Origin: Malaya genurostris
Lineage: Eukaryota > Arthropoda > Insecta > Diptera > Culicidae
DNA length: 64,000 nt
Assembly: GCF_030247185.1 (NCBI RefSeq)
Contig: NC_080572.1
Location: 235,849,336 to 235,913,335 of the forward strand
Direction: 5' to 3'
Shown here: in pieces, positions 11,016 to 22,722 of the stretch
How the letters are laid out: every line of letters starts with the position of its first letter
Numbering within the stretch: position 1 is the first letter of the stretch
Position numbers and translations under genes: made by a program
Notes under the pieces: model-generated
Told to the model about the DNA's origin: nothing
Databases searched by the model: none
Seen by the model: the letters and a program-made list of their open reading frames with translations, nothing else

Positions 11016-11168
11016 CGGACGATTCCAGCAACATCTCTTCATCAGTAGTATCACTTTCTCCGTTCTGGTTGTTTGGGGAAACATCCATGGTAGAATCATC
11101 AGCTGTGTTGGCTCTGGTTCCGGAAGAGCTACTATTAATCTCCTCCTGTGTTACGATAATCATGCTGC
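11016..11168 (-). CDS. Candidate first coding exon of an unidentified minus-strand gene
   Basis: On the minus strand, TTCCTATTCCGGTCAG is a plausible splice acceptor. It is followed by GCAGC, an ATG (11163-11161), and 49 codons plus one base up to TCCG, then the donor GTTAGT at 11015. The peptide begins MIIVTQEEIN, has a Ser-rich stretch, and becomes acidic (SDTTDEEMLLESS). It is hydrophilic, low in aromatics and probably intrinsically disordered, like the N-termini of many nuclear or signalling proteins. Reading through the donor hits a stop at once (GGT TAG), as expected for an intron. Codon use is balanced, unlike the AT-biased chance frames nearby. Upstream DNA lacks repeats. The upstream partner could be the exon-like segment ending at 24512. 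The family is not recognised. Confidence 0.5.
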
Positions 11169-12394
11169 CTGACCGGAATAGGAAGTCGGCACACGTACGT
11201 ACACGTATTTGTATGTGCGGTAATAAAGTGCAGGTGTTAGCGTTGATCTCAAAACTTTTTCTTTGGATTCCTAAATAAACTTTTCCAACGAAACCGGAAG
11301 CATTATCACTTTTTGGACACTTCGTTCCCGTTCCAGAACGATTTGAATGAATTCTACGATAAAAACTATAACTGCCAAATTAACGCCACATTGTGCGTAC
11401 TATTTTCGCTATCGAAGGTCGTCACGAACAGACAGATGTCATTTCGAATCACTCAGCGGACATCTATGATATTTTGTGTTGCTATATATTTCGGATATTT
11501 TTCCCTTTTCGAAACACTTTTACGTATCACTATTACAATCAGACGCGTGTAACGCTTCCGCTTGATATCACCAGGAGGTTTGCACTATCACTAAAAATCA
11601 ATACCGACATACGATAGGATCACTCTCACTGTATCAAACCATTCGAGCGAGTGCCCAGGCAGGTGGCTGCTATTTGGAATGAGTTTTTTGTAAGTTTTTC
11701 TACACTTTTTTTCGTCAATTTTAGGTGTCGATAGCTTCCAGGCTACCTGTTGGCTTCGATCAGAATGAAGCGAACCAAAATAGCGTTCAAAGCATTGGCG
11801 GAAGCAGCGCTTGAAGCAATCGCCTGGTAGATGGGAAACGGTGCTAAATACTGTGATTTTACATCGTTTCAACATTTTGTAGCCAATTTGGATAGTAGTG
11901 GGTTTGAGGTTTATATGCTGTGTCTTTTTTGACAGCTGAGACCGCTTACGGTTCATCTCGCTCGATGTAATCTTGTGTTATCGAACGCACTCGCTGGAAT
12001 ATGCTCTAATTCACTCAGATCGTCAATGTGAATCGTCGAGAATTTTTGAATTTCGCGTTGAAGACAAACAGAAGTCCAGAAAACCTAAATTTTTAAGAAG
12101 ACGAAGAATTGATGGGTTTTCATCACCATCGTTTCACACAAATCTATTTTCAGTTACCTAAAAATAATGGGATTCATCCAAAATGTTGAAAATAGGATTC
12201 CTTATTTGATGAAAAATCTATTTAGACAGTTTTGCCTCACTCGCCATTTGATCCCGACTAAGTGGCATCCGACTATCAATTGTTTCGATCGATGCAAAAC
12301 GCGGTTACTGCAATACGCTCAGCTTTAGTCGACCGAGTCGAGAATCGATACCATTTTTTAGGCTTGAATTATTATTATGTCCTTTGTTTTGGGG
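11169..12394. other. Non-repetitive region upstream of the coding exon
   Basis: Mixed-composition DNA with no recognised repeat. The 121-residue minus-strand frame at 11591-11956 has no motif and is not proposed as a gene. The region could hold intron or promoter sequence of the 11-kb exon. Confidence 0.35.
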
Positions 12395-12625
12395 TTTAAA
12401 GACAAAATACAGATCCAGTATCTAGGTTCGGAATACAGATCCAGAATTCCGGTCCGGATTTTGGGTCCAGATTCAGTATTCAGGTTCGGAAATTCGTTCT
12501 ACAGTCAAGATTTACAACAGTATCCAGATAGGTCAAAGCTCAGGATGCAGGTCTTGAATCCCGATCCAGAATCCAGATCCGAAGATCAGAGCCTGGCCCA
12601 GAACCAAGCTCCAAAATTCAGGTTC
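12395..12625 (+). repeat. Degenerate CAGAATCC minisatellite
   Basis: Same family as the 16.6-18.2 kb block (GATCCAGAATTCCGGTCC, GATCCAGAATCC). Confidence 0.75.
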
Positions 12626-12639
12626 AGAAAGAGGACGGG

Positions 12640-12720
12640 TGTGATGGGTAAGAACATCGACTTTCACGCAGCCTACCTGCGTTCGATTCCTTGCTCCGCA
12701 CATACAGTCAAAACGTTTTG
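12640..12720 (+). mobile_element. SINE head fragment
   Basis: GTGATGGGTAAGAACATCGAC and GCGTTCGATTCC (B box at about 12680-12690) match the tRNA-like head of the 9.3-kb SINE. The body and tail are missing. Confidence 0.55.
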
Positions 12721-12734
12721 CTAACTCAAGAGGA

Positions 12735-13311
12735 GAATGAACATAAGGGTTACACCCAGTGATGCCAGGCTCACTGATTAATCTGTGTTTCACAGATTCT
12801 CAATATACTGCATAGATTTTAAAAATGACCAGATTTTCACAGATTTCTGAAGTTGATCACAGACTGCCAAAGAGCCTAGGAAAAACGCTCATATTGGTGA
12901 GCAGCTCCGAACCGATCAGTTCATCAAAGTAAACCGATTTGATGTATGCGCTTTTTTGCTTTCATACGCATGGTCGAAATTGAATTATTAATTTGCACAA
13001 AAACGATGCAATGCGCACTTATTAATCATTGTTTGATGCGACTAAATTGTATTGTAAACTTTTTAGAATAGTCATACTCATAGCCTACTGAGCTAGAAGT
13101 AAGATTCCTTACTGGCAATGTCTCATTTGAACACGTTTGGAAGATCGAACGAAAGTTCATGCATAATTTTTTTCTCGTTCAGAATTCGCTCTTCAAGAGT
13201 CGAAGATCCACTCAGCTCGTAGCATGTTCCCTTCTTTATGCGGTGAACTGGGTAGAGAATGAGTGAGCTGGTGAGTGGCGGTCCTTTCAAAAAGAGCTGT
13301 GAGCTCACTTT
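12735..13311. repeat. CACAGATT-rich sequence, left of a TA-flanked insertion
   Basis: CAGTGATGCCAGG followed by repeated CACAGATT motifs. A related stretch (CTCACAGATTTGGC, ATCACAGATTTTTAG) resumes at about 14650-14715, so the 1.2-kb element at 13314 may have split an older repeat. Its own ends were not resolved. Confidence 0.35.
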
Positions 13312-13313
13312 TA

Positions 13314-14531
13314 CACGGAACGACCGAAATTAGCTCTGCGCCTAATTCGTATTACTGTTTTTGAACTAGTTGATTTTAACAACAAAATTTCCAAAATAAC
13401 TATAAAATTAGTTAAAATTGAGAATTTACTTTGCTGAAAAAACTCTTATTTTTAGAGAATGTGTTTAGTTGGTGAATATCCTGGACACAAACCAGCAATA
13501 TTTCAATCCAACACAAAATTCTCATTGACAACTAATTTTGTTATTAAAATCAGAAAATTTGTTTCTATTTATCTATCACCATCATTACTGAAGGACAGCA
13601 CAAAGAAACCAAAACTGAAATGGGTATTATTAACAAGTTTATTAGCCAAAAACTCATGAGAAGTGTCAAAGCAAAACAATCCATTAAAAAGCTAAAAAGG
13701 ACAGTCTTATTGAAACTGCTTGAAAATTGTTTTGATGTTTTTCGCATGTGTTTGATATATCTTTATTTAAATTTCTAAACCGATATGTAAAAATGTCGTA
13801 AACTGTTAGTGGAAATCGTATTTATTCCGAATTTGTGCGCACTTGAAGCGATTGTGCGTAATAATGTTTTTACGCGGAACAGTGAAGTGAATTTCGAATG
13901 TTTCACTCTAATTGTGATGAAGTTTTTTTGTATCTTCAAACCTTCCGAGCTGCGCCGTCCGGTGTACTATTTGTATTCGGTTTTTGTTTTCCGTATGCTC
14001 AAAGTTTTCAGTGAGAATGAAGAAAACAGTGATTAAGAAGAAAAAAATTCAAAACGATGTTTACGTTTCGTTTATGTCTTTTTCTCCAATACAACATCGT
14101 ATTTATACCTGCCAATATAGAAAAGACAACCGCGTCTGAAATTTTTTCGGCAGTAGTGTGCCATCTAGTGGCTAGTAGTCATTACGGTGTTACCGTTTCG
14201 GTGACAGGGCGCCATATAGCTGCAGATTGCAGAAGCCAATTCAACCATTCATATTGGTTGAAAACAACATTATATTTCTTTAATTCAACTAAAAAATTAG
14301 TTCAATGGAAATGAAATGTGCCTTAGCTAAGAAATGACAGCACGTTTAATTTGTGAATTCAACTAAAAAAAATAGTCATTTCAACAAATATTTTATTATT
14401 ATTAAGAGAATGAGAATAAAAAATCTAAATCAGCAAAAGTAAGATTTTTTTAGTTGTCTCAAAAAATAACTAACTAAAATCAGCAAATCAACTAAATTTT
14501 TCGCGAAAATGCTGATTTCGGTCGTTCCGTG
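13314..14531. mobile_element. TA-flanked DNA transposon remnant (1218 bp)
   Basis: The inverted ends CACGGAACGACCGAAAT (left) and ATTTCGGTCGTTCCGTG (right) are perfect over 17 bases and flanked by TA on both sides (13312-13313 and 14532-14533). This fits a TA-duplicating superfamily such as Tc1/mariner. No transposase can be recognised. Small frames inside (13459-13659, 13809-14036, 14057-14314) have no motifs. AT-rich ACTAATTT/TTGAATTCAACTA motifs near the ends are shared with the element at 15663-16624. Confidence 0.85.
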
Positions 14532-14769
14532 TATGATTTGATTCACTGAAACAGTTCTATTTGCAAGTGGCGAAACCACTTCTTTTTGCTCACAGTGGTG
14601 AGACCATTTTTCTCACCAAAATGATTCCAATCTGCAGTGTTGTTATGGAAAGTGCTCACAGATTTGGCATAGACTGATTTTTGGATCGATCACAGATTTT
14701 TAGAAAATGACCGGATGCCAAGTAAAACCTTTGAAGTCGAAATAAAATAAGCGGAAAAATTGACGTTCT

Positions 14770-15660
14770 TAGTTTGGAATTCAGGTTCCGAATCCGCGTT
14801 CCAGGTTTGCAATTTGAGTCTAGAATTCTGGAATTTCAGAATTTTGGTCCGAGTTCATGATCCAGGGTAAGAAATTGAATTAGGAATCCAGGTTCTGATT
14901 CAGAATCCAGCTAAGGAATCCAAGTCCAGGTTCAGAACTCAGGTTAACGTATAGAAATAAGATTGAGAACCCTACTCCAGTGTCCTGGACCGGGTACAGA
15001 ATTTAGGTCCCGGTTCAGAATTATGATACGGAAACTCGATCCAAAATTTAAGTTCAGAGTCCCGATCTAGAAATTCGGGCTAGGTTAAAAACTAAGATCC
15101 AGGTTCCGAATCAGAATACAGATTCAGTACACAAGCTGGAGTTCAAAATACTAGCTCAAAAATTCAGGATCAGAATTGAAATTCTGAATCCCGCTCCTGA
15201 ATTACAGGTACAGTTCTGAAATACAGGATCAGAACCTCAATCCTGAATACTGGACTAGACTCAGAGTTCTGATCTTGGATTGAAATTCTCAGATTTCAGG
15301 TCGAGATTTCAGACACAGAATTCAGGATCAGAATCATGGTCCAGAATATAAGTGCAATTTTGAAATACAAATGCAGAATTGTGGTTCCAGATTAGAATTC
15401 AGATCCAGAATCCAGATCCAGAATCTCGGTCCTGAATTCCTAACCCTCAGGACCTTCAGAATTAAGGCCCAGCATCTTGTTTTGAATGAAGGTTCGGAAT
15501 TCAGAATTAGACCACAGGTTCAGAATACGGGCCCTGGTTCAAAATCCAGCACCAAAACTCGAGATCAAAATTAAAATTTGGAATCCCGATCCTGAATCTA
15601 AGTTTATTTTGGAACTGAGGTTCCGACTAGGTTCTTAACTAGGATTCAGTTACTGAATCC
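14770..15660 (+). repeat. Degenerate CAGAATTC minisatellite, left block
   Basis: Imperfect units such as GGTTCAGAATTC, GATCCAGAATCC and GGTCCAGAATATAAG. The block continues at 16627 after a 0.96-kb insertion. Frames inside (for example 15371-15574) simply translate the repeat. Confidence 0.85.
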
Positions 15661-15662
15661 TA

Positions 15663-16624
15663 CACGGAACCACCCGAGATCCATTTTCAACCAGAATATT
15701 AGTTGATTTTCTGAATTCGATTGGTTAAAATTTGGTACAACTAATCGATTGTTGTTTTATCTAAACTGTCATTTTTGTTTTCGATTAGCAGAAACGATGG
15801 TTGAAACAACTAATTTAACTGTTTGAAAAAAAATGCTGTCAATTAGTGAGGACACATACCTTTCAATTTCAACAAATATTTTAGTTGAAATAACTGGTGT
15901 TGTTATTGAAACAAAATTCTGTTAGTTGAAAAATAAATCGGTTTTATTTGTTTTAGACATTGCAAATAGTTGAATCAACTCGAACAATGTTATTGATTTG
16001 CGAAAATAATCAAAATATACTTACTGATACACGTCATGATCTATTTGAAATATGTTCGGTATGTTGAGATTCATGAAATAAATATCTTTGTTAAAATATA
16101 AATAGAACATCATCATCGGTATCAAACAGCTGAAAGTAAAACAGTCTGCTGGAAGTATTTCAATGATCGAATTTGAAGCATAAAATTTTTGCGCATATCT
16201 GAAAGATTACGAGATGATCATTCATTAACATTTTCTAATTTGTCACCAAATCCTTTTCATCTTAAACAAGGTTAACTTTATTACAACACCGCTGTTAGAT
16301 AAACACTTGTTATAATAAATTTCTCAAATCGAATGAACATGATTTCACCAAACGCTTTAACCATCGATGTTGTTTTCATTGACATTTTGAAGCGACGCGA
16401 ACAGATTTCAACTAAAAAAGTTGTTGAATTTGCATTGCGATTATTGTTTTGCTTTCAACTGTCTCCGGCATTTGACAGCATTCAAAACAACATATTTTTC
16501 AACTACTTGAATATATGCAAATCAAAAATCATATTGGTTGAATCAAAAAGAAATTAGTTAAATCAACTATCACAAAAATCAAAAACTGCGATATCGCAAT
16601 TTTATGATCGAAGGGTTCTCCGTG
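15663..16624. mobile_element. TA-flanked MITE-like element (962 bp) inserted in the minisatellite
   Basis: Begins CACGGAACCACC and ends GGTTCTCCGTG, with TA on both sides (15661-15662 and 16625-16626). The interior is AT-rich with repeated TTGAATCAACTA/TAGTTGAAA motifs like those of the element at 13314, so the two are probably diverged members of one family. The ends match less well here. No coding capacity is evident. Confidence 0.7.
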
Positions 16625-16626
16625 TA

Positions 16627-18165
16627 GTTAAGAAATTTAATCCAGGTTCAGATCCAAAATTCAGGTTCAGGATTAAAATCCAGAATCCAGGCTTACAACT
16701 TCAGAATACAGGAGCAAGCACAACATCCCGCTCTATAATTCAGGGCTAGGTTCAAAATACAGTTCCAGATTTCGGGTCTGGGCTCAGAATTCAGGTTCAG
16801 GTTACAAACCTAGAATTCGGATTCAGAACCCTAGTTCAGATCCAGAAATCAGGTTCAGTTTCAAAATGCTGCTCCAAATTTTGATTTCGGTTTAGAATTC
16901 TTGTCCAATATCCCAGTCCAGTTTCAGAATTAGGGCTCAGAATCCAGGTCTAGAATCCAGATCCCGGCCCAGTTCCGTTTCAGAATTTTGGTTTTAAGTT
17001 TTGGTTCTTAATCAAGGATCAGAATCAAATTTCAAGATCAACCTCATGATTCAGGTTAAGATTTCAAATCAAGAATCCAGATCTTGGTTCAGAATCCAAC
17101 TTCAATATACAGGCTCCGGAATTCAAGTCCCGGCTTAGAATTCAGGTCTGCGTTCAGAAATAAGATCGAAAATCCAAGCGCAGAATCCTGGTCTAGATTC
17201 AATATTCCGAATCAGAATCCTGGTTCTGGTTCAAAACCCCGTCCAATAGTTCAGGTTTAGGTTTAGAATACAGATGCAGACTTCAAGTCCTGAATTCATC
17301 TTCAGAATGCGAGTTCAGACCCAAAGTCTAGGTCCAGAATCCGGGTACAGATTTAAACTCCAGAATTTTGGTTCCGGTTTATAACTCCCAGTCCAGTATC
17401 CCAGTCGAATTTTTAAATTGAGCTCGAGAATCCCGGTTCAGAACTCAGATCCAAGATCAGAATTCAGACTCAAAACTCAGGTCCACAGTTCATGTTCAGA
17501 TCTGAAATGCAGCTCCAGAATTCTGGTTCCGGTTTTGGTCCAGTTTCAGAATTACGATCCGGCATCCCGGTCTAGAATCAAGATGCCTTCTAGAATGTAG
17601 ATTCTGAATCCAGGCTCAGTTTCAGAATTAAGTTGCATAATTCCGGCCTAGATTCCAAGTTCAGAACTCAGGTCCATGTTCAGAATTCTGACCCAGAATC
17701 CAAGTCAAATTCCAATTTAAAAGTTCAGATCGAGAATTCAGATACAGAATCGAAATCCAGAATCCAGGATTTGAATATAACTTCAGAATTCAGGTTCAGG
17801 TTCAAAATCTCGCTCAATAACTCAGGTCTAGGTTCAGAATACAGATCCAGACATCCAGATTACAAATCCTAAATCCGGTTTCAGAAGCCTAGTCTAGGTC
17901 CAGAATCTGGGTCCAGTTTTAGAATACAGCTGAAGAATTCTGAATTCGCTTTAGAAATTAAGTCCAGTGTCCTGGTTCAGATCCAGAATACCGGTGTAGA
18001 ATCCAAACTCAGTTCCAGAGTTCAGATCGAGAATCCAGGTCCAGAATCCAAATCCATGATTTAGGTCCTAGATTCCAGATTTAGGTCTAGATTCCAGATC
18101 CAAAATCAGAGTTCAGTTTCGGAACTAAGATCCACAATCCAGGCTCTGAACTTGAAATTTGATCT
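16627..18165 (+). repeat. Degenerate CAGAATCC minisatellite, right block (about 1.5 kb)
   Basis: The densest block of the 12-16 bp unit (TTCAGAATCCAGGTC and variants). Units are too diverged to count exactly. It ends against modular-repeat sequence at about 18.17 kb. Confidence 0.9.
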
Positions 18166-18229
18166 GGAAGTGGATCAGTGATATGTCAAGTCCAGATCCA
18201 ATTTTTGAACGATCCTTTTTACTCGGATT

Positions 18230-18300
18230 CACGCAATCCTCTTATGTCTCTGATATTACCCGTCCGCCTGTGAAAAATGGAATGTTATTGCATATTAGAG
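18230..18300 (+). repeat. Modular dispersed repeat, terminal module D fragment
   Basis: TCTTATGTCTCTGATATTACCC followed by GTCCGCC matches the CTCTGACATTACCCACCCGCC terminus seen at 6.1, 20.2 and 44.7 kb. Confidence 0.6.
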
Positions 18301-18354
18301 AAAAACTGCTGAACAATAGAAAATGTAGATATTTTTTGGTTTCGATTATGGACG

Positions 18355-18470
18355 TTCTTCAGGTCATTCGCCTCTTCGGGCCAGAAAAATCTATTGACCC
18401 TATATGCGGGGTTGGCTGTCGAATACAGGTGGGCTGGGTGAAAGGCATCGATGCTACACCCGTCTCTAAT
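18355..18470 (-). mobile_element. tRNA-derived SINE, diverged copy
   Basis: The plus-strand CAGGTCATTCGCCTCTTCGG, GACCCTATATGCGGGGTTGG and GAAAGGCATCGATGC match, in order, the SINE at 9287-9445. The B box is degenerate (TGTCGAATACA on the plus strand). Confidence 0.65.
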
Positions 18471-18859
18471 AACGATTTTGAATTCAATTTGAATCAATAT
18501 TTTTCTGCACTTGCTTTAGACTTTTCCTATCGTTCTAAGATTTTCAGTTTATGATTATTTGGCCAGCTTATCATTTCAGTCAAAATTGACTGATCATAGA
18601 ATAGACCTAGAATAACAAACTATGTGGTTACACACTATATTATTATTTCAGCGGGTTTCAGCGAAATTTTGCAAAAGTTCAGTTGGAATTTTGGCAAATA
18701 CTGTGTTCCGCAAAAACTCGCAGTTTCACTGAAAAATCAGTAAAAAAATATTTTCTTTGCTGAACATTTCAGTGAACCAATGCGGAAATTAATGACAGCA
18801 TGTAACTTAAACAATAAATTATTATTGAATCAGTGGCAGCAAAACATTTCACTGAAACA

Positions 18860-20190
18860 AAGTTCTAAAATTTTGTGAGTATATTTTTAGAAACAACATT
18901 ATTTACTGTATGTAGTTTGATGTTCATGAACGTGTCTACTTTTGACGCACTGTGGAAGAATGGATAGAACTTAATAGTGAATATCTCAACTAAATGCAAC
19001 AATTTTTTCCACATGCCATCAGAAATATGATCAGCAATGTATGACAAAATTTTCAACAGTGTGAGATAATCGAACCTAATTCAAAAATTTAGTTTTCTCC
19101 AACTTTTGAAAACAATGAGGAAAAATCATCATGCTTGCTTATCTTTTTCGCACTCGGACGACGGTTTTGTGGAAATCAGGCACAAATCAGCTCCGATATT
19201 CAACTGGACCAGTTCAAAAAGCCGAACCATGGTCGAAACCCGACCGTTTCTTCTTGTGCACTAGACGGGACCGAACGTTGTGGAGAAGATCTTCCACCAA
19301 CACCAAAAACAAACAGCCTTGCTGCGTGGTGAAAAGTTTCATTTGGATTGGAATTTGGAACTGAATTCTAAAACCGAATTTTGGAACTGAATTCAGAACC
19401 TTGATTCTGGTCCATCTGAATGCTGAACATAACTGAAGGTTTAGCATTCAATTTTAGAATTTAGTTCCCAAATACGGGTTCAAAGGTTTAAAGCTAAGAT
19501 TTAAGACTCTTAAACTGAGTTCTGGAATAAGATTTTCGGATTCTGCTTTCTTGATCAGACTTTTAAACTGAATTTAGTACCTTAAAGCACACAATTCGTA
19601 TCCAGAATTTATAGCAAAACTCAAGATAAGAATTCTAGATCAGGATTGGAACTGAAATCTGAGCAAGAATTTAATTCCTGAATTTAATTTCAGATCCTGG
19701 AATTGAATTCGGGACTTGGGTTCTGGGATTAGATTTTTGAATTTTGTAACTGAATTCTTAGCCAGTACCAGATTTCGACACTAAGTTCTTGCATTCAGTA
19801 CCAGTTTATGAATGTACATAACTCAGGCTCAGTAAACAGTTATACGCATCGGATGAATTGCACAATTTTTGAACCATTTATTGAAATGTTCCCAAAAATT
19901 TATGCGCAATTTTCTTCAATGTGAATTGCGCAATTACAGAGAAAAACAATTTGAACATTGTTTGGAATATTGTTTCATCCAAACTCGTTCAGCGTTATTT
20001 ATGTGGTAGAGTATACTTGTCATTAAAAAGTTGTACCGTTACAATTTAGGAAGCGAAGGAGTAAAAGTTGCAAAATTCACACAATCCATCAAATGATACG
20101 AACGATTATTGATGTCCGGAAGTGAGAAAGAAGCATGACAGTTTTATTTGTATTTACGTACTCCAGTTATGTCTCTGACATTATCCACCC
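18860..20190 (+). repeat. Modular dispersed repeat unit with internal minisatellite
   Basis: Module A starts around 18930 (GATAGAACTTAATAGTGAATATCTC, ATCAGAAATATGATCAGCAA) and continues to ACTCGGACGACGG near 19155. A minisatellite block fills 19350-19850. Module D (GCGAAGGAGTAAAAGTTGC, then TTATGTCTCTGACATTATCC) closes the unit near 20190, where the next unit begins directly. Confidence 0.65.
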
Positions 20191-20960
20191 GCCTTTTGTG
20201 GAGAATACGATTTACTTTACTATGAGGCGCCTATTCAAAATTTGCCCTGTACAAGAATGAGTAGAACTCAATAGTGAAAATCTCTTGTTCTACTTAATTC
20301 AAACAACATGTTTTTTTCTACAAGCTATCGGAAATATGATCAGGAATTTGCGATTAAATTTTCAACACTGTAAGATAACCATAAATAATTTAAAAACAAA
20401 ATTTTCTTAAACTTTTGAAAATCATGTGGAAAACTCGTCACGCTTGCTTGTTTTTTTCGTACCCGGACAACGGTTTCGAGGTAGTCAGGCACATACCAGT
20501 TCCGATGTTTTACTGGACAAATATAAAAGGTAAACTTTGATCGAAAATCGTTTATTTCTTCTAGTGCTATGGACGGAACAGGATGTCAAAGTGATCATCA
20601 GCAACATCAGCAAGAACAAACCAAGTATAAAATTTGAAATGCTCAGGTCGTTCTATCGTTTGGACTTCGGACGTCGGTAGGAACAGTCGCCAGCAATGAG
20701 AGCAGACTTTTCATGTGATACAAAACCACAAACGCTCAGATCGTACTCATTTGGACACAAATTCCATTCAGCTGCTGAATTCTGGGTCTAAATGGCAACA
20801 AAATTTTGAGTCTACTTAGTTCTTGAGCTCAGGTCCACTCTCTGAATTCTATAAATCGGTTCTTTTTATAACTACTAATATATTCCCAAAGAACTATACG
20901 AAGCTTTCCTACTATGTAAATCTACGAAAAACAACTGTAACATTGTGGTATTTTTACTGA
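20190..20960 (+). repeat. Modular dispersed repeat unit, short
   Basis: Starts GTGGAGAATACGATTTACTTTA right after CCACCCGCCTTTT, the tail-to-head junction. Module A and its extension (ACCCGGACAACGG, GCTATGGACGG) match 18.9-19.3 kb. Modules B and C are missing. Confidence 0.6.
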
Positions 20961-20964
20961 TGTT

Positions 20965-22225
20965 TGGGCGGCCCTTTTGTTGTGAATGCGTCTTACTTTA
21001 CTATGGGGCACCTTTTCAGAATTTACCCTCTGAGAGAGTGATATGTTTTGGATCATGAATATCTCTTGCTGTATCTGACGTAACAACATCATTTTTGCTA
21101 CATGCCACCGGGAATATGATCATCAATTTATGGTAACATATTCAGTTGTAGGCCCGTGCGCAGGGGGGGGGGAGGGGCTTTACCCGCCGTTCAACATTTT
21201 TCAACATTTAACATCCATGAACAATAGAGTACTTATTATATGAAAGTGCTAATAATTTGAAAACTCATACTTCGTTCTCAAAACGCACTTTTTTTCGAAA
21301 TTTTGAGCCTGCCTTACTCACTTTTTGAACCATCGCGCCCCCCTCCCTTTAACCCTCACCTTGAATGATTCCTGTGCACGGGCCTGCTCAGTTGCATAAC
21401 ATAATCACAAATAATTCCATGTTTAAGTTTTCTGAAATATTTGGCTATCAACGTGTACCAAAGAGGAAAACTCACGACGCCTTTCAGGTTCCTGGGTAGG
21501 TATAAAAATTAAACATATGATATATTTGCAGTTGCAGCTTGTAGTTGATTCAGGACCAAAGCTCAGTTGCAGTTCCAGTATTAAAAATTTAGTTCAGGAT
21601 TGAATCAATTGCGAGAATTCGCAGAGCCAGTTTCTCCAGTTCGATTGCGTCATCCAGCTGCTGGTTGTTTGCATTGGAGCAAAATATTACGAAAATTAAA
21701 CAACAATGGGGAACATTAAGAAAAATCAGCCCTTCTAATGACTCCAAATGTTGTCTAAAGAACTATAAAGATTGCTTGTTTGAAAATCGAAGATGAAAAA
21801 AACATCAATTTAGAGCAAATTTAGAATAATTTGATTATCTTTATGTACTATTCGCACCAAACGAGTGCGAATGAAGCCACCATTGGACTGCTTCGCGTTC
21901 GAGAAAAATGTTCCGAACAGTGTTTGCTATCGTAGAAATTTCCACAATTTGACCCTTCTGAATGTCAGAAACCAAACCCGTATAGCATTTTGATAGTTTC
22001 ATTCACTGAAACATGCAAATTCGAAATGAAGTAATCGACATAAAAATTCTGTATGTTGTTTTTTTTTACTCTCGTTTGTTCCGCGTAATTTAATTGTGTG
22101 GTAGAAAATATTTGTCGCTAATCAGTCAATCTTTAGTATAAATGCATCGTTACAATTCTGTAAGCGAAGCCGTTAAAGTTGCGAAATTCACACAATCAAC
22201 TTCACCCGCCTTTTTTATTTTCGAT
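20965..22225 (+). repeat. Modular dispersed repeat, most complete unit (A-B-C-D)
   Basis: Junction GCGGCCCTTTTGTTGTGAATG, then module A (TACTTTACTATGGGGCACC), a hAT MITE at 21149, module B (GGGGAACATTAAGAAAAATC), module C (CCAAACGAGTGCGAATGAAG to CTGTATGTTG) and module D (GTAAGCGAAGCCGTTAAAG to CACCCGCCTTTT). Without the MITE the unit is about 1.0 kb. This copy serves as the reference order for the family. Confidence 0.65.
21149..21386. mobile_element. hAT-type MITE (238 bp)
   Basis: The inverted ends TAGGCCCGTGCGCAGG and CCTGTGCACGGGCCTG match at 14 of 16 positions. The flanks TTCAGTTG (21141-21148) and CTCAGTTG (21387-21394) are an 8-bp duplication with one mismatch. A G-run at the left and a C-run at the right are shared with the MITE at 52494-52728, so they are relatives. 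It interrupts module A of the surrounding repeat; the sequence rejoins as in uninterrupted copies. Confidence 0.85.
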
Positions 22226-22495
22226 GTAAATTAACCTTCACTGTAACAACTAGATTGTGAAATTGTCAAAAAATGACGGTTCACTTACTTTTAACCATTT
22301 AACTAAAAGGTGTAAAAGAAGCATAGTCCCTTCGAAATATTGTGTAAATTGTATAAAAAACTACAACGATCAGCCCCATGGGGTTATTCGAGACATTGAT
22401 GTGGAACAAGGTAACCAAAATTTCTAATGATCTACAATAAAAAAAAGTTCAATCAATCCGAACCAACACCAACACATCATTTGAAGACAAACACG
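22226..22495. other. AT-rich spacer without recognised features
   Basis: Nothing supportable beyond ordinary AT-rich DNA between the modular repeat and a small hairpin MITE. Confidence 0.35.
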
Positions 22496-22498
22496 ATA

Positions 22499-22722
22499 AA
22501 AGGTTTTAAGTGCAAATGACAGTTTCTCTTTGTTTACTTTCTCTTTCGAGTATTACGGTCCAATCAGCAATCTTCCCATCTAACACTTCACATAGGATTA
22601 TAGCAAAAACCATCAACTTTCGATATGCACTGTAGAATTTGTTGGAAATTACTGGAATTCGCCGTAATAATTGAAAGAGAAAGTAGACCAAGAGTAACTG
22701 TCACTTGCACTTGGGACCTTTT
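22499..22722. mobile_element. Hairpin MITE with about 60-bp inverted ends
   Basis: The left end AAAAGGTTTTAAGTGCAAAT with GACAGTTTCTCTTTG, TACTTTCTCTTTC and TATTACGG pairs with the right end, where the same words occur in reverse complement (GCCGTAATA, GAAAGAGAAAGTA, CACTTGCACTTGGGACCTTTT). The duplicated target is not clear. The 61-residue minus frame across it is the hairpin read through, not a gene. Confidence 0.7.

Noticed and set aside
11591..11956. 121-residue minus-strand frame near the candidate exon
   Set aside because: No motif or splice support; it lies upstream of the coding ATG and is more likely intron or leader.
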